Assembly (NCBI GenBank): GCA_031763025.1
Contig: JASSKH010000024.1
Location: 10,128,087 to 10,192,086, forward strand
DNA from: Macrocystis pyrifera
Taxonomy: Eukaryota; Sar; Phaeophyceae; Laminariales; Laminariaceae
Reading direction: 5' to 3'
DNA length: 64,000 nt
The first letter of the stretch is position 1, and every line of letters starts with the position of its first letter. Position numbers and translations under genes: made by a program. Positions 24,001 through 37,060 of the stretch are shown in pieces. Under the pieces are notes generated by a model. The model searched no databases. It was not told the origin of the DNA and saw nothing but the letters and a program-made list of their open reading frames with translations.

Positions 24001-25420
24001 GTTCCGTGATCAGATAGTACTACCTAATGCCCTTATTGGACTAGCGTTACATGCTTACCACGACCATGCTCTATCAGGAGGACACCTTGCATTCCGACCT
24101 ACACACGATAAAATCCGCCAGAAATACTGGCGGCCGACTATGAGTCGCGACGTACATAAACGGTGCCAAGAATGTCAAGCATGCCAACGTCGAAAACAGC
24201 TCACAACAGACCTAAATTACCAACAGGCCATCTACCTGTAGAGCGACCGTTCCAAAGAATTTCTGTCGACTTAGTCGAATATAAATCAGAACCTGTATCG
24301 GCCGCCGGTGTCAAATGCAAAATAGTCCTATCTATGATGGATCACCTGACAAGGTTCACATTACTGACACCAATTCCAAACAAATCAGCTTACACCGTTT
24401 GCAAAGGCCATCATAAGCATTTTCGGTCCACCGGAAATTTTGCACTCAGATCAAGGGCCGGAGTTTGAGAATAAAATCATTTTCCAGTTACAAAGTATGC
24501 TTGGATACAAGAAAACCCGGACGACACCCTATCGACCCCAGGGCAATTCTGTGTCTGAACGTATGCATTCCACAATGCATGCAATGTTAGCGATGCATAG
24601 TTCGATTGAACAGGATAACTGGGCATCTCTCTTGCCATTCGTCCAACTGTCTCACAATACGTCTTTTAGTGCAACAATGCATGAAACACCGTTCTTTTTA
24701 ATGTTCGGTAGACAAGCCAGATTGCCAGCTGACATAATACTCTGTATTCTTCACGTAGGAAGCACAGCAAATACTGAAGTCTTTGCATAAAATACCCGAG
24801 ATAACTTTGCAAATAGCATTTGAGTTAGCGTGTCGTAACTTAACAGAACGTGCATCAAAACAGGCGACTAGCAATGATAAACTTGCACCGTGTCCTGTAT
24901 TCAAACCTGGACAGAAGGTACTGGTATACAGACCCTTCCAGGACACAGATGGTCCAAATCCAAAACTATTATTACCATGGCCAGGACCGTACATTATTTG
25001 CTCTCAACTTTCTCCAGTAGTGTATCGAGTACGACACGCGAACGAGACACGAGAAGTATCAGTACACCTTGCTCATATCAAGCCCTACCATCCGCGGGAG
25101 AAACCACCAGCACCTCAATTTGACAAACTGGAAAAATTCTTTTTGGGAAAACAAATCCCATTACCTGCGCTGGACCATCAAGACCAAATTCTACCCAGAA
25201 CTGAGTCATATATCGTTGACAGGGTAGTCAGCCACAAACGTGGTCCTGGCAGAAAAAGTACCCACAATTACAAGTACCGTTTACGTCTGCAAGGCTGTGG
25301 TCCTGAATCAGATATTGAATATCGAGCAGACGAAGTACCACAATGTCACGAGCTTATTGCTGCATACAGAACCGCTAATGGTCTGACTAATCGCGCTTCC
25401 CACAATGGTCACGTCTAGTA
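21100..25420 (+). pseudogene. pol region of the Ty3/gypsy element
   Basis: Domains in order: aspartic protease-like (DLTIDSASD), reverse transcriptase (polymerase box YMDD at about 22.8 kb), RNase H with a HVDASNAG strand, and integrase. The integrase has a His/Cys zinc-binding start (CQECQACQRRK) and a catalytic core with HSDQGPEF. It ends in a GPYIICS / HIKPY region and a chromodomain-like end. It is broken in several places and not expected to be active by itself. Confidence 0.88.
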
Positions 25421-26412
25421 ACTTTTGGTAACGAAAGCATGGTCAAAACAGGAAACGAGCAACAATCCAGTTGAGCGCTCTACAAAACCACTAAAAAATA
25501 AATAAATAAATATATAAATAAATAAAACTGGATGCTCAGCAGCAGATATAAGGGACACGAAAGCAAAAATTAAGGTATAATCTTGGAAAGGCACCAAGAT
25601 TAACCACGGTGAAAAAATAACATACGTTTGGGTGTATGTGGACAGGGAGACAAGTCATAAAAGTGTAGGTGATTAGATCGTTAATGGAATTTGGTTTAGC
25701 AAACCAATCACAAGCGACAAAATTAACCACACAATCACCGTTTGCTAGGTAGTCTGACATTGATCAAGGTATACTAGATAAAAAAGAAAACTCATAAAAT
25801 GAGTAATATTCTAGGTGTATCAGATCAACACCCAAGCGGTGCGGTCCATGCGAACCTAACCCGCACGTGTATAAAATGTTAACTAACTTTCTAAAGAACT
25901 GGCTTGTGTTTTTCAACATACCAGCGAGGATAATGAAGTTAACTCAAAAGACAACAAATCCAGATTATGCGTTGATCAAAGTATAACTGAGATATTAATT
26001 GGTATACGCATCTAACATGCCTCAAATCAATTTGAAGGTAGTAGACGTTCCTTTTAACAAAATGATTCGCCCATGCTCTATCAGCTATCATAGGAATGTT
26101 AACTTTTTGCGGCCACACTTAGTTTTACATTGAGTTATATATGGGGGCACTCATAAAAAACTCCGAATCTAAACGAAGCTGTAAACATGCCAACTAACTA
26201 GTGTGTGGAGTTCTTACACTGATCTGTGTTTGTGAACACACCAGTGAGGAGACGAACAACTAACACAAGTAAGTTTAGCGGACGATCCAAAATAATACGT
26301 TCTACGCCCAATACCTTTACCTCCATATTAAGTATCATTCCCTTACTGAATGATCGCCACAATTCATCTTTAGCAGAGATGGATTTGTAGCGCATGAAGA
26401 GGGGGGTATTAC
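25420..26412 (+). other. Non-coding 3' part of the LTR element
   Basis: About 1 kb of AT-richer sequence between pol and the 3' LTR with no open frame worth reporting. It ends in the purine run that should act as polypurine tract. Confidence 0.6.
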
Positions 26413-26743
26413 TGTGGAGGACAGGTTTTGGGAAAGGTTCGTAGATTGGTCGTCGCACATGTACCCATGGAAGATACATCAGAAGTGTTATCACATCTGG
26501 GAATCTTTCCGAGAACCGGGAGAACTCGGCTTAATAATCCGAGCCTCCTTGAAGTCGAGACAGGCCTTGTTTGCCCGTCCGAACTTTACTCTCTCGATCT
26601 CTCTCTTCTCCACGCTGCTAACCCAACGTGGAGGGCTCTCTCTTTGCCCTAAATATAAGAAAGTAAAAGTGCAGCCCTCGGTAGCGGGTCAAAGCTACCA
26701 CATCACTTGGGGCCTTTGTGGCTCTACGAAAGTAGGGGCTCCA
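26413..26743 (+). repeat. 3' LTR
   Basis: TGTGGAGGACAGG to GGGGCTCCA, 331 bp, nearly identical to the 5' LTR. The right flank is TAG repeat, matching the left flank. Confidence 0.93.
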
Positions 26744-27098
<355 letters not shown>

Positions 27099-27099
27099 A

Positions 27100-28030
27100 T
27101 AGCATATTGTAGCGTGCATGCTAATTCTACCTTTACTACAGTCCATATATCTGCGTAATAGTGGTCTACATAAGAGTAACAGCAGTATACTGATAGTAGT
27201 CATGCCCCGAACCCATGGCACCGCTTGAATGCTACGTTACCGTCGTATGAAAGTTAGTACTATAGTAGTAGTAAAGTAGTAGGTAGTAGTATTGTAGTAT
27301 TTATACATGTTGCTTCTACGTACCTGTACTGCATTTACGAATTACTGGCAGTGGTGTATAGTATAGTAGTATAGTAGTCATGCCCCAACCCATGGCACTG
27401 CGTGGCTACGTGACCTCTCCGTTTACCATCACGTTGTCTGTATGGTAAGAGCGATTGGTCATGCTTTAGCAGTAAATACTTAGTAGTATAGTTAATAGAC
27501 GTAGTAGTGTACCAGGTAGTATATTGTAGAGTGCATGCTGCTTCTACCTGTGCTACTAATACATCTGCGTAGTAGTGGAAGTGGTGTATAGTAACAGTAG
27601 AGCAGTCAACCCATGTGGTACCGCGTGCATGTAGTGGTGTAGTATTCACAGAAAGAGTAGTACTCAGTTCCTGCCGACTACTATTACTCCTTCCTTCAAG
27701 CAATATGCTAATCCATGGCTCACGTTTCCGCTATAACAGCTATACGTGTATTACCTGTGACTCCCTTTTCGCCTTGCGACGCCCCCGGGATTTTACGTTG
27801 CCTACATCCCGAAGGGGAACCTTGTATAGTATAGAATATATCAGGTAATTATTGTTTGTATCACCAGTCATATCAATATTACGCATGTACAGCATGCATA
27901 CGGAGTATAATAATTCACGTAGGATTATCAGTGGATTGCTTGTACAGCTATTTCATATTAGTTATTTTGATATTTTCAATGTACGTACGATTTCAGAGTA
28001 AAAGAGCTAAAGCAAGAGAAAAAAACGATT
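27100..28030. other. TAG-derived degenerate sequence without a gene
   Basis: Short drifted copies of phrases such as CATGCCCC(G)AACCCATGGCAC and TTGTAG(A/C)GTGCATGCT recur (for example near 27.11, 27.20, 27.38 and 27.53 kb), mixed with TAG/GTAGTA remnants. This looks like decayed tandem sequence next to the array. Confidence 0.45.
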
Positions 28031-28037
28031 AAAATGT

Positions 28038-28140
28038 TCGACGAGCTGTGGGAACGTCGAGCCCTGTGCGCAAACAAAACTAAGGCAACTACTGGCATAT
28101 ACACTGGGGGGGGGGGGGGGGTAGAGACGGACACCTACTG
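28038..28140 (+). repeat. Dispersed repeat (GACGAGC.GTGGGAA), diverged copy with G17
   Basis: Resembles 50391-50514 and 35819-35958 in order: GTGGGAA, CCCTGTGCGC, AAAACTAAGGCA, a run of G (28107-28122) and a GAC..ACACCT phrase. The match is patchy. Confidence 0.4.
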
Positions 28141-28530
28141 TATGTCCACAACTTGTTCAGCGTGTCGCCGAGATGAAAGCCAAACTTGTCAGGAGGTTAC
28201 AGTTTCGGGCACCGTCAGTCACATATGTAGAAACGCCCACGGAAAAAACAAGTAGACCAAGTCTCGAAGGTAGTCCGCCACAAGCCTGATCTGTCGTCTC
28301 CTTACATGCAAGCGCTCTCGCGAGGGCTAGCAAAACTTCAACCTTCAAGTGGAGCACTAGAAATACAAAAAGGGGAGCAGAGCCTACCACTTACTTGATC
28401 CCACCGATTCATTGGCCAAGTACTTTTGTTTCGGGATGTTTCATTGGTCAACACACAATACACATGTTTGTGTCCTGCTCTTCTGCTTGGCACCGCACCA
28501 TGATCCCATCATCTCGACCTGATCCCGCCC

Positions 28531-28720
28531 GGACCTGAGCTCTCCAAAATGTCCCCGGGCACCAGTATTTAATAAGCCATCAGCAGGGCCCGCCAAGTCC
28601 CCTGATCCACACGGACCAAAACTCGGACCTGAGCCCTCCAAAAATGTCCCTGGGCACTGGCATATAATTTGCCACTGGCAGGGCCCACCAAGCCCCCTGA
28701 TCCACACGGACCAAACTCGA
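28531..28720. repeat. Tandem pair, 94-bp unit
   Basis: Two units (28531-28624 and 28625-28720) share GGACCTGAG, TCCAAAA.ATGTCCC, GCAGGGCCC.CCAAG and CCCTGATCCACACGGACCAAA. Non-coding. Confidence 0.85.
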
Positions 28721-28759
28721 GGCGATGTACTGCAGGAAACAGCACCACGCACTACGTAA

Positions 28760-30660
28760 CAGCATTATTCTAAAGGCATATGTCGAACAAGTGGCAAACT
28801 TCCCTTCATAACAAAAGGGTCACAGGGTTGGTATACCCTGGCGCCTGGTAGCAAATAATTGCTTTCTGTCTGCTTCCACTACTCCGCTGGCAGGGTCAAC
28901 GCTGTTGCCGCCTGCCATGCAAGGGCGATTGGTTTTCACTTGTATCCCCACCAAAAAGATACTGATAAGAGAACGGCCACTGGTACATATCATGTACAAG
29001 GTTTATGTCTACAGGATACCAGGTACACAACAGCAGCCAGAAACAGACCACAGCGGCAGTACAGCCTTCTCACCGTTGCCACCCAGAGGGTCAAGAGGAG
29101 GCACACGCTAGCGATAGCACCCCAGAGAAGGAGCGAGGACCCGACCGTCAAGCCCGATTTGCGCCTCGTCTTCCCATAGCCTCTGCTTCGGGGAGCGAAA
29201 GTGAAATCCCCATCCAGCACCAGGAGTGAAGAGGGTAGAGCAGCGGGTAGTGCGTGGTTATGGGGGCGGTGTTGGTGCAGGTGGTGTTGGTGTTGGTGGT
29301 GGCAGTGATGGTGATGGTTGTGGTGGCAGTCGACACAGACGGAGTTGGCGTTGAGAGCACCCGAGCGCCACATAGTACACCATGTAACGGATACTCCGAA
29401 CAACACCGCTAGTAATATGATACGAAGTATAACGTGTAATGATAACATTATCGTCTGCTTCTGTTGCTGTAGACAAACATTAGTTTAATACGGCGGTACC
29501 TGGTATATACAATGTACACGGGCTCCGCATGGGTGTCGGCATTCGCCAACACAATCGATTCAATGCTAAGTGTTGCAGGAAGAAGGCAATGCTCAATAGT
29601 AAGTGTTGATGTTCACTTCTCAAGCGCATTTATCTCGGGTATTTTATTGATATCCCATTATCAGTTTCCTCTGGGCAATTTATGAGATTACTTCATCCGT
29701 CTCTTTCGTTTTTCATTATGTATTATTTTCTCGGTAGACTCAATATTTCTGATGTTCCCCTCTCAGCCTCGCTTCTCACCCTAATTTATTGGGCATGTCC
29801 AGTCTGAGGCTCGTTTCTGATATTTATTGGTCAGTCAGGCTCATTTCTATATCTACGTTTTTCATTTATTTACTCGCATTATCACATCAGACCTGACACC
29901 CAATTCCTCAGTATCATTCTTGAGGCCCATTCAGTCATTCATGACAATCATTTCTCAGTTTCAGTAATCAGACTGATTTTATTTTTGGAGTTCATTTCTT
30001 GGCCTCACTTCTCAGTCTCGTCTCAGACTCTGGATCGCATTTATTTGCTAGGTTCGAATAAACAAAACGGCAAATTTTACGGAGCTCACACGGCCGACTT
30101 TTGTACCTGGTACACACTGCTGCTGCTGGACTGGCATCCCAACACGACTTCTCACGGGTAGCAGTCAGATTTTCTTCGCTGTAATACTGCGTAAGAACAG
30201 TCTGGCATGTACAGCCAGGCCTCTCTTCGGGTACACTTTTTCGGCGTTGTCGATACGGAACTCACGATGACGCTCGCTGGCCGGCACACAGGAGTGCACA
30301 TGTGGTCATCCCAGTGTATTTCATACTCCGAGTATACATATTGAGGTTATTTACTCAAGTACCGGCAGTACGTGCTGCCTGGCAGCAACTCCGCGATTCA
30401 GAACCCCAAACTACTGCCGGTACTGGCAGTATTCGCCCAAATAACTGCGAATACTCGCAGCATGATCAGCAGCACTATTGGTAATTGCCCAAGTATTGCC
30501 ACTACTGCAGTATTCTTCAGCGCAGAACCAAAAAATACTGCGAGCACCGGACGTGTTCGTAGTATCCAACCCCGAAATCCTGTGAGTACTCCCAGTCTGA
30601 GCGGTGTCGAACCCTGAAGTACTGCTGTCAGTACTCGCAGAATACCTCCAGCAAACTACT
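28760..30660. other. Stretch without a recognised gene
   Basis: A (TGGTGTTGG)-type low-complexity patch lies at 29.27-29.34 kb. At 29.65-30.06 kb is an AT-rich stretch with recurring TTTCTCAGTCTC/GGCTCATTTCT phrases (a drifted tandem). At 30.36-30.65 kb is a run of recurring CAGTA/TACTGC phrases. No frame shows a family motif. Confidence 0.45.
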
Positions 30661-30677
30661 ACTGGTGTAGGAGTAGT

Positions 30678-31205
30678 ATGAACAAGTTCAACCGCGAAAA
30701 GAAAGCGATTACCGCGCGAAATGAGGATGCACGGATGCAGCTGTGCAGTAGTACTCTTATCCCAACGCGACGGGGAAGGCAGGCAAGGCGGGAAGGGTCG
30801 AAAAGATCGAAAGCGAACCGCGCAGGGAGATTAATCGGGATAAAGCGGAAGCTACCGCGAGGCCGAGAGACCGAAGAGATATCGAAGCTCGGCGACAAGC
30901 TGAGAGATCGCAGCAGCAGCAGCAGCGCGGCGGCGGCAGCAGTACGAAACAAAGTATCTCCAGGCTTCTCCAGGAGCGAACAAAGTAGAACCTCGATGCT
31001 TCACCGTCTCCGCAAGAACGAACGGATAGAGGCCCCTACGTACGTCCCTGCACTTGGCAGCGGCGCGCAACCCCGAGATTGGGCGCGCGGGAATAGGCCC
31101 GGCGAAGGCCGGGGAACGTGTTCCGCGAAGAGAGCCGGCAAGAAAGCAAGGACGAGGCCCCGAGACTCGAGGCCGACGGACCCCGGTAAGAGGCCGAGAC
31201 GATAG
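30678..31205 (+). pseudogene. Charged coiled-coil-like coding remnant (unrecognised)
   Basis: A 175-codon frame is rich in Arg, Lys and Glu. Part of another frame over the same bases reads like a helical KAE/RRE coiled coil (IEARRQAERS), so the sequence looks like a decayed or frameshifted charged helix, possibly from a repeat. No family recognised, and no splice signals tie it to a gene. Confidence 0.25.
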
Positions 31206-31433
31206 GCGAAACTTCGAGATCTCCGGCTCGCTCTGAGCCTTGACGAAGGATACTATAAATACATACCAGGTACATACAACTACAGAGGGTATCATACCTC
31301 GTATGTTTGTTTTGAACAGCGAGGGAAAGTGCTGCCGTTGTCCAGGAAAACGGGGTGGAAACTGCCGCCAGGTATGATATGATATTGTACGATCAGACAG
31401 TGATATGATGTTTACTTCTTTTAGAATCATACA

Positions 31434-32062
31434 TCGGAGCAAAAACCGATCCGATACAAGCCTGAGGCCATCCATCTCTCATGCCAAACCGGTTTTGGTT
31501 TCTGGAAATCGAGGTTTCAGTACCTTCGCAGGCGTGTTTGACCAGGCATACGGGCGAATCGGGCCCGCTTTTCTTGAAGTCCCACCAACCATTTTGCGAG
31601 AGGCATGCAACGCCATTTGTCGTTTATTCCGGATAGCAGTTTGAAAAATTGTCAATACACTCCAGTTTCCTCTATTCAGTTTCGGACGCGATGTATCCGA
31701 AAAATAGGCCATTTTTTCGGCTGAAACGTCGACACACATCTGAAAATGACTTGCTGGTTTTTTTGTCTGAAAATGACAACACCGTAAAAATTTCAAACGG
31801 CACCCCTGGAAAAGAAAAACGGGTCTAGACACCTCTCCCCAAAAGACTGCAAGTATTCTGAGAAGAGCGAGCCTGATTCGGTCGGACTCCGGACCTAACA
31901 TACTTGAAAGCACGTATAAAACACAGTTTCCGGTAAGTTTTTCGGTTTTCAAAACCCTCTCATAAGAGATTGCCTGAAAACCTGAAAACCCGTTTTTTTT
32001 CCAATTACAACTCGATATTGTAGCTTTATAAACGAGCGATCGGATCGGATCGAAACTCCGAT
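31434..32062. repeat. Possible inverted-repeat element (CATCGGAG ... CGATCCGAT ends)
   Basis: CATCGGAG and then CCGATCCGATAC lie near 31434-31458, and their rough reverse complements (CGGATCGGATCG, CTCCGATG) near 32040-32063. The interior is rich in TGAAAATGAC and GAAAA phrases and has no gene. The match is short, so this is tentative. Confidence 0.35.
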
Positions 32063-32518
32063 GCCGATACAATAAACGATACGCGAGGCGGAAAAAAAAA
32101 AACGAAAATACAGATCATGATGTCACGATACTGCCGAGCAGGACGTAGTTTTTTTCCTGCGACGCCTCAGGTCAGGGTTCAGTCGGATAGCGGAGAGGGT
32201 CGGTAGAACTTACCTGGTACCTGGTACCACTTATTCGCGAAAATGGTTGGCACACACTGATATGTATGAATTGTGCACGGATACACGGGATAAAGGGATT
32301 AGTACTAACCAATGGCTGATTGCGTCTGATTGGCTTAGGGTCAGAGATGTGTGTGGGTTATAATATTAATAGTTGTTTCGTCTCTTCTACAATATAGTTA
32401 TACCCCGTTCGTCTACTGCCCGGCCGGTAGTAGTCGGACCTGTCACTATTTGATACCTGGTAGGACCTATTAATCGTAGGGCATTTGGACCCGGGTACCC
32501 GGATACCCGGTAAACTAC

Positions 32519-32830
32519 GTGTCCCCGGTGAGATATCCCTGATACGTCCCAGAAACCCTGTAAACGGCCTCAGAAAAAGCTGTCAGAGTCTCTTAACACG
32601 CACGCCTCTACAGCAGTAACAGGTATGGTGAGGGATATCGCACCAATGACACGCACGGGTATCCGGGTACCCGTTCATGCCCGACCCAGGTACCAGCTCG
32701 TGTAGGGTACCCGGGTACTCAAGTCCAGATAAACTGTGCGTGTTGGAGACCCCGACAGTTTTTTATAGTATATTTCATAGGTTTTCTAATGAAGGTAGTA
32801 TGGTGAGGGATATCGCACCGGGGACACGTA
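32519..32830. repeat. Three copies of GGTGAGGGATATCGCACC-type phrase
   Basis: Direct copies near 32622-32655 and 32799-32829 and an inverted copy near 32519-32545 share GGTGAG(G)GATATC next to GGGGACACG. Repeats of ACCCGGGTACCC lie between them. Non-coding. Confidence 0.5.
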
Positions 32831-33171
32831 CATCACCGGGCCCAAGTACCCGGCGGGTAATACGTTCTACCAGCAGATTAGATATGACGCATTGATATTA
32901 TTAATACGTACCAGGTATCATATATCGTAAATACCAGCCATAATATCCTACGCCCAAGAAGCACCAAATATCTCGTGCCGGGAGACCGTAAAAAAAAAAA
33001 ATGACTTCCGGGAGGAGAGGAGAAAACAAACACCAAGCACATGAAGATCGTCTCGTCGTCATCACAAGATCCATACCGTTTGTTTTCTCTCTGCTCTTTC
33101 CTGTCTACATGTCCGCTTTGATACGTGTGGGGCTGCATTTATTGTTCGGGACAAATCCCTCAATTTCCAAC

Positions 33172-34452
33172 TATTACAGAGGACCATAGTAAATAGGACC
33201 AAATATTGTTGGTAAAAATAGGCATATACAAGGCGCTTCGCTCCGCGGGCGGCCTGCACCGCCCGCTACGCTCGCTCAGGAAGCAAAAGTACATCAAATT
33301 ATGCGAAGCGGACGGAGGTCCATGACTGGATATTGTTTTTTTCATGACTATGTACAGCAGTTGAGTTGCAAACTGGCGACTTGATAATGCCAAGAGTCCC
33401 GCCGCCATGCTTCATTCATTCAGGAGAAAACAGCTAGGACGCCACATACGCTTCGCGTCGCGGGTGGTTTCCCGCTACGCTTGCTCACATATCGTACGTA
33501 CGTACATACCCCAGGTAGGGTACTTACATTCTTCTTTCGATGTGCTCTGTGTCTGTATACTCGTATGTGTACTACAGATAAAGTAGCACACGGCAGAGCA
33601 GCACAGCGAAAACAATGAAAATGAAACCAAAAATTTCTGAAAGAAAAATCCCCGTCCCCTTTCGTGTAATAATTTACTGCCTGATTGAAACACCTCTCAC
33701 CGGTCAAAAACAAAAAAGAAAAGAGAAAAAAATATAACAGCAGAGCTTCTCTCTCAGCCTCGTCCGCCGCCCGCCCCTCTCGCTACCATCTCGCTACCGA
33801 TTCGGTCCGGGTAAAGCGTTTCTCCCTCTCCTCCACAGTGAGCCCCGTCGCCCGGCTCGCGTGAAGCCCGGTGCTCACCGTGGCCGTCGTTCGCCAGCTC
33901 GACAATGTTGGTGCTCAGCATGGGTACCTCCTAGTGTGGTTTTCAGCCCGGTCGCAAAAATAAGCACTGCTTGAATATCATCTTACTATACCGAACGACC
34001 CTTAAATACTCGTACGTTCTCTGTTAAAAATCACAAACGGAGGCCAGACAGAGCCCATTCATGCTTCTCTCGTGTCTCGAGGCACACAAGACGCCCAGCC
34101 ACGAAAACGGCGACCGCGCTCCTTGCAACTCCCCGTCTTCTCGCCAGCACCCGCTGAAACCCGCGACGGTGCCGCGCTCGCCCGCGGAACCGTGCTCGGA
34201 GTACACGCACGCACACGAAACGAAAGAACACAAAAAAGGAAAGAAGGACTGAAGGTGCCAAGATAAAAGGATAAAACAAAGACCCGCTGGAAAGGTCCGG
34301 CAAGAAATAAAAGGAGGCGATTCCCAAGTGGGAGCTCTGAGAGGCCAGGGATGCACCAACGGAGCACGCTCAGAGATCGAGATATCTATAAGTAGTTCTA
34401 TATAGGTTTTTATGTATACCATAGGTCCTATTTACTATGGACCCCCGTAATA
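33172..34452 (+). mobile_element. MITE (TTACGGGGG family), copy 3, split by a 1.17-kb insertion
   Basis: The left half (33172 to about 33232: TATTACAGAGGACCATAG, then GGACCAAATATTG) and the right half (about 34401 to 34452: AGGTTTTTATGTATACC, then ACCCCCGTAATA) are in the same orientation and together make one copy. Bases 33233-34400 are foreign to the family. They contain a repeat seen again at 44.8 kb and two GC-rich hairpin modules. Confidence 0.7.
33699..34225. repeat. Dispersed repeat (about 520 bp), copy 1
   Basis: Aligns along its length with 44821-45331. Shared phrases are ACCGGTCAAAAA, GCAGAGCTTC, CGCCGCCCGCCC, CAAGCCCGGTGCTCACCGTGG (from AAGCCC), GGTCGCAAAAATAAGCAC, GCTTGAATA and CACACGAAACGAAA. 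No intact protein. The minus strand has an Arg-rich frame in both copies, which may be coincidence. Confidence 0.75.
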
Positions 34453-35057
34453 GTTTGTCCCCAAAACGGGACTGCGGTCCTAAAAGGGTTAAAGTCCGTA
34501 AACAGCTCTTATGTGTGTATGTTGTCCGGGTACCCGGGTACCCGCATTGCGCGGGTATGGGTAGTGCGGGTAATACATCTGAAAAATTCCGGGTAACAAC
34601 AACAATACACAGCGACCCTCAATCATTTTCTCGAATACGTGAAATCAAAAGTCTCGTTCTGATTATTTTGAAGCCATGCCCTCACTCATTCTCGATACTG
34701 CCGTATTCACTCGTTTTGACGGTGGAGTGGCGTGGACCTATCAATAGGTGCCAGGTATGTGTACATGTGTACGGGCGATTCAAGTGTAGTGTGAGGAAGG
34801 GACGCCCCCACCGCCCCACCGCTACTTACTGCTGCTGCGCTGGGCGGCAACGTTGCGTTGAGAAGGGGCGCAAAAAAGGAAGGAAACAACCAAAGAACCC
34901 GCCGGTGCCATATACATACATATATACATAAAATCAAATGCATATTTACAATATTTACATGAGCGATCGAAGTATCACACGGCTTGCAAATGTGAGTTTC
35001 GACCAAATCCTCGATCTCAGCTGTTGTTTTGAAAAAATTATAACTATACTACAAATA

Positions 35058-35720
35058 TCACCTGCAGCATACCAGGTTACGTACGTCTTGTAATGCTACG
35101 TACGTCATGTTCGAGTAGTCTTTCCTTTTGTCTTCCTTTATTTTTGTTTTTTCTTTGCTTTCTTTCGTTTCTCTATTTTCATGGAATGTGTATGTCGTGC
35201 ATGTCGTATCTATCCAGTATAATAACATGCTGATTGCATTGTCCACTGCTGTGCTTACTGCATACCTGGTACCAGGTACGTGGCAACGTAGTATCTCTGT
35301 GGCGTAGTTTCGTGACCACAGAACCTCTATCTCTCTATTAAAAGGATTGAAGAATCGGCACGGGCACTGGTTGTGCTGGATGTCGACGGGTAGAAAGAGC
35401 GGTTTACAATGTGAAGAACACACACAAGAACCTACGGATGCCACAAAATCCATCAGGCAGGCCCCAATGCGCCAACAAATTACCCTGCATGTGCATGTGT
35501 GAGCAAAACGGTACAGAAGCGTATTATACTGCTGCTGTATCATACCGGTAAGTAACCTGGTACCATGGCGTATACAACACGTCCCGAGGACCGTTTGTAT
35601 AAGCACCTGTACGAACATACAAGAGGTCTTCATATTTAGGGATCGAAATATAAGGATCGTCTGTATAATAGTTGTACGACTATACTAGAGGTCTTAATAT
35701 TTAGGGATATACTGTAGTTG
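35058..35720. other. Stretch without a recognised gene
   Basis: Several TACCAGGTAC/TACCTGGTA phrases and a short direct repeat (GAGGTCTT.ATATTTAGGGAT near 35625 and 35690). Open frames here lack any motif. Confidence 0.4.
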
Positions 35721-35818
35721 GTATTAATACCAGTACAGCAGTACTTGCATGACACTCGAGAAAATACCAGGTACCAGGTACCTCGTAACACAAAACAACA
35801 CAACACATTTGAGCACAC

Positions 35819-35958
35819 AGCAGCAGTGGGAGTGCTGAACCCTAAAATATGCGCGATAACTATGGAAGCACGTACCGGGGGGGGGGAAAGGGACGACACC
35901 TGTGACCCACGGCTTGTCCAGAAGATTGTGCTGAGGGTAAAACCTCCTACATCGAGTT
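35819..35958 (+). repeat. Dispersed repeat (GCAGTGGGA.TGCTGAACCCT), copy
   Basis: Aligns with 50391-50514: GCAGTGGGAATGCTGAACCCT, TATGCGCGATAA, GGCACGTACCG, a G run, AGGGAC.ACACCTGTGAC, and GCTGAGGGTAAA.CCTCCTAC. Function unknown; probably a short retroposon or fragment. Confidence 0.7.
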
Positions 35959-36549
35959 ATTATTGAGCTTTTGGAAGAAAGTGAAACTGGAAAGTGTGAC
36001 GATTGTGACGATGGAAACAACAACAACAACAAAAGCAGCACACGGCAACGAAAGTCACATGGCTTTGCTTTGAAGAGGCCTACCTCGCCGAGACCTTTCC
36101 TATTAGTAGATAATAAAAATAGATACCCGTGCACCTGGTGCCAGGGTACCGATGTACAGCAGTATACGTGAAACATCGCCGGTCGTCTGGACTCTCTGCT
36201 CCACGCTGTAGCAGTAGAGGAAATCGGCATCGGTTTTGTGATGATGTCTTTATTTACCAGGTACCTCTACCTGCCTGTTACTCTGAGCCTACCCGCAATA
36301 TTGAAGATACTCCGAGATTATTTACGTATATTCGAGTACCCCCCACCAGGTGCGTAGATTTTCAGAAACAGCCATTCCAGTCAGTACCATATGGTACATG
36401 ACATTTCAAATACTATTATTATATACCTGGTAGTCAAGTGTACATGGCGAGGGAGGCCAGCGTGCCACACAGCAGTAGTAGCCGATCAACAAGAAAACAC
36501 CAAAATACAGCAGTATTGCCTGGAGGAACGCGCCCGCGCGCGTTGACAC

Positions 36550-37060
36550 GCGGCCGAAACGCCTAGGAAACGGCGATTGCAACCAGGCTGATTCGTCGAA
36601 GGCGCATTGCCGAAAGCATTAGAGGCATGAAGGTTATCATGCACAGCAGCGTACTGCTCCAACCACGGCTTGCCAAAGTTACAGAATACTCCGATTTGAA
36701 ATCACAACCTAGATGCTCGCAAATCTTTCGAGCCACGAAGGCATTCCGCACTCCGGGTTGGGGAACTTTTCCTGGCTCTTTCGCGTGTTATGGACGTCTC
36801 ACCGTCGTTGCCGTCGTTTTCTCCGGAAGTCGTGCCCTGGCGCCATCCCCGTAAAGGGTTCCGAGCTGCCACAAGATGCGCTTGCTCTCTGCTACCGGTG
36901 ACCAGTCCGGTAATAACCGATGTCATTACAGTGGAGTTCCAAGAAAATATAAGGCGTGCTGCCCGTGAAGCGGTTTCGGACAGTTTCAGTGTTTTTGGAG
37001 AAAAAATGCAAGGTGTAAGGTGTGGTCGTCACGTCGTTACAGGTTAAGGTTCTCGTGAGA
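36550..37060 (+). other. Open frames with possible coding character, unrecognised
   Basis: Plus-strand frames here include EFQENIRRAAREAVSDSF, followed by a possible donor (GGT|GTAAGG at about 37.0 kb) and preceded by a possible acceptor (GGTGACCAG at 36905). The composition is protein-like, but there is no family I know and no partner exon. Treat as a weak candidate exon. Confidence 0.2.
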
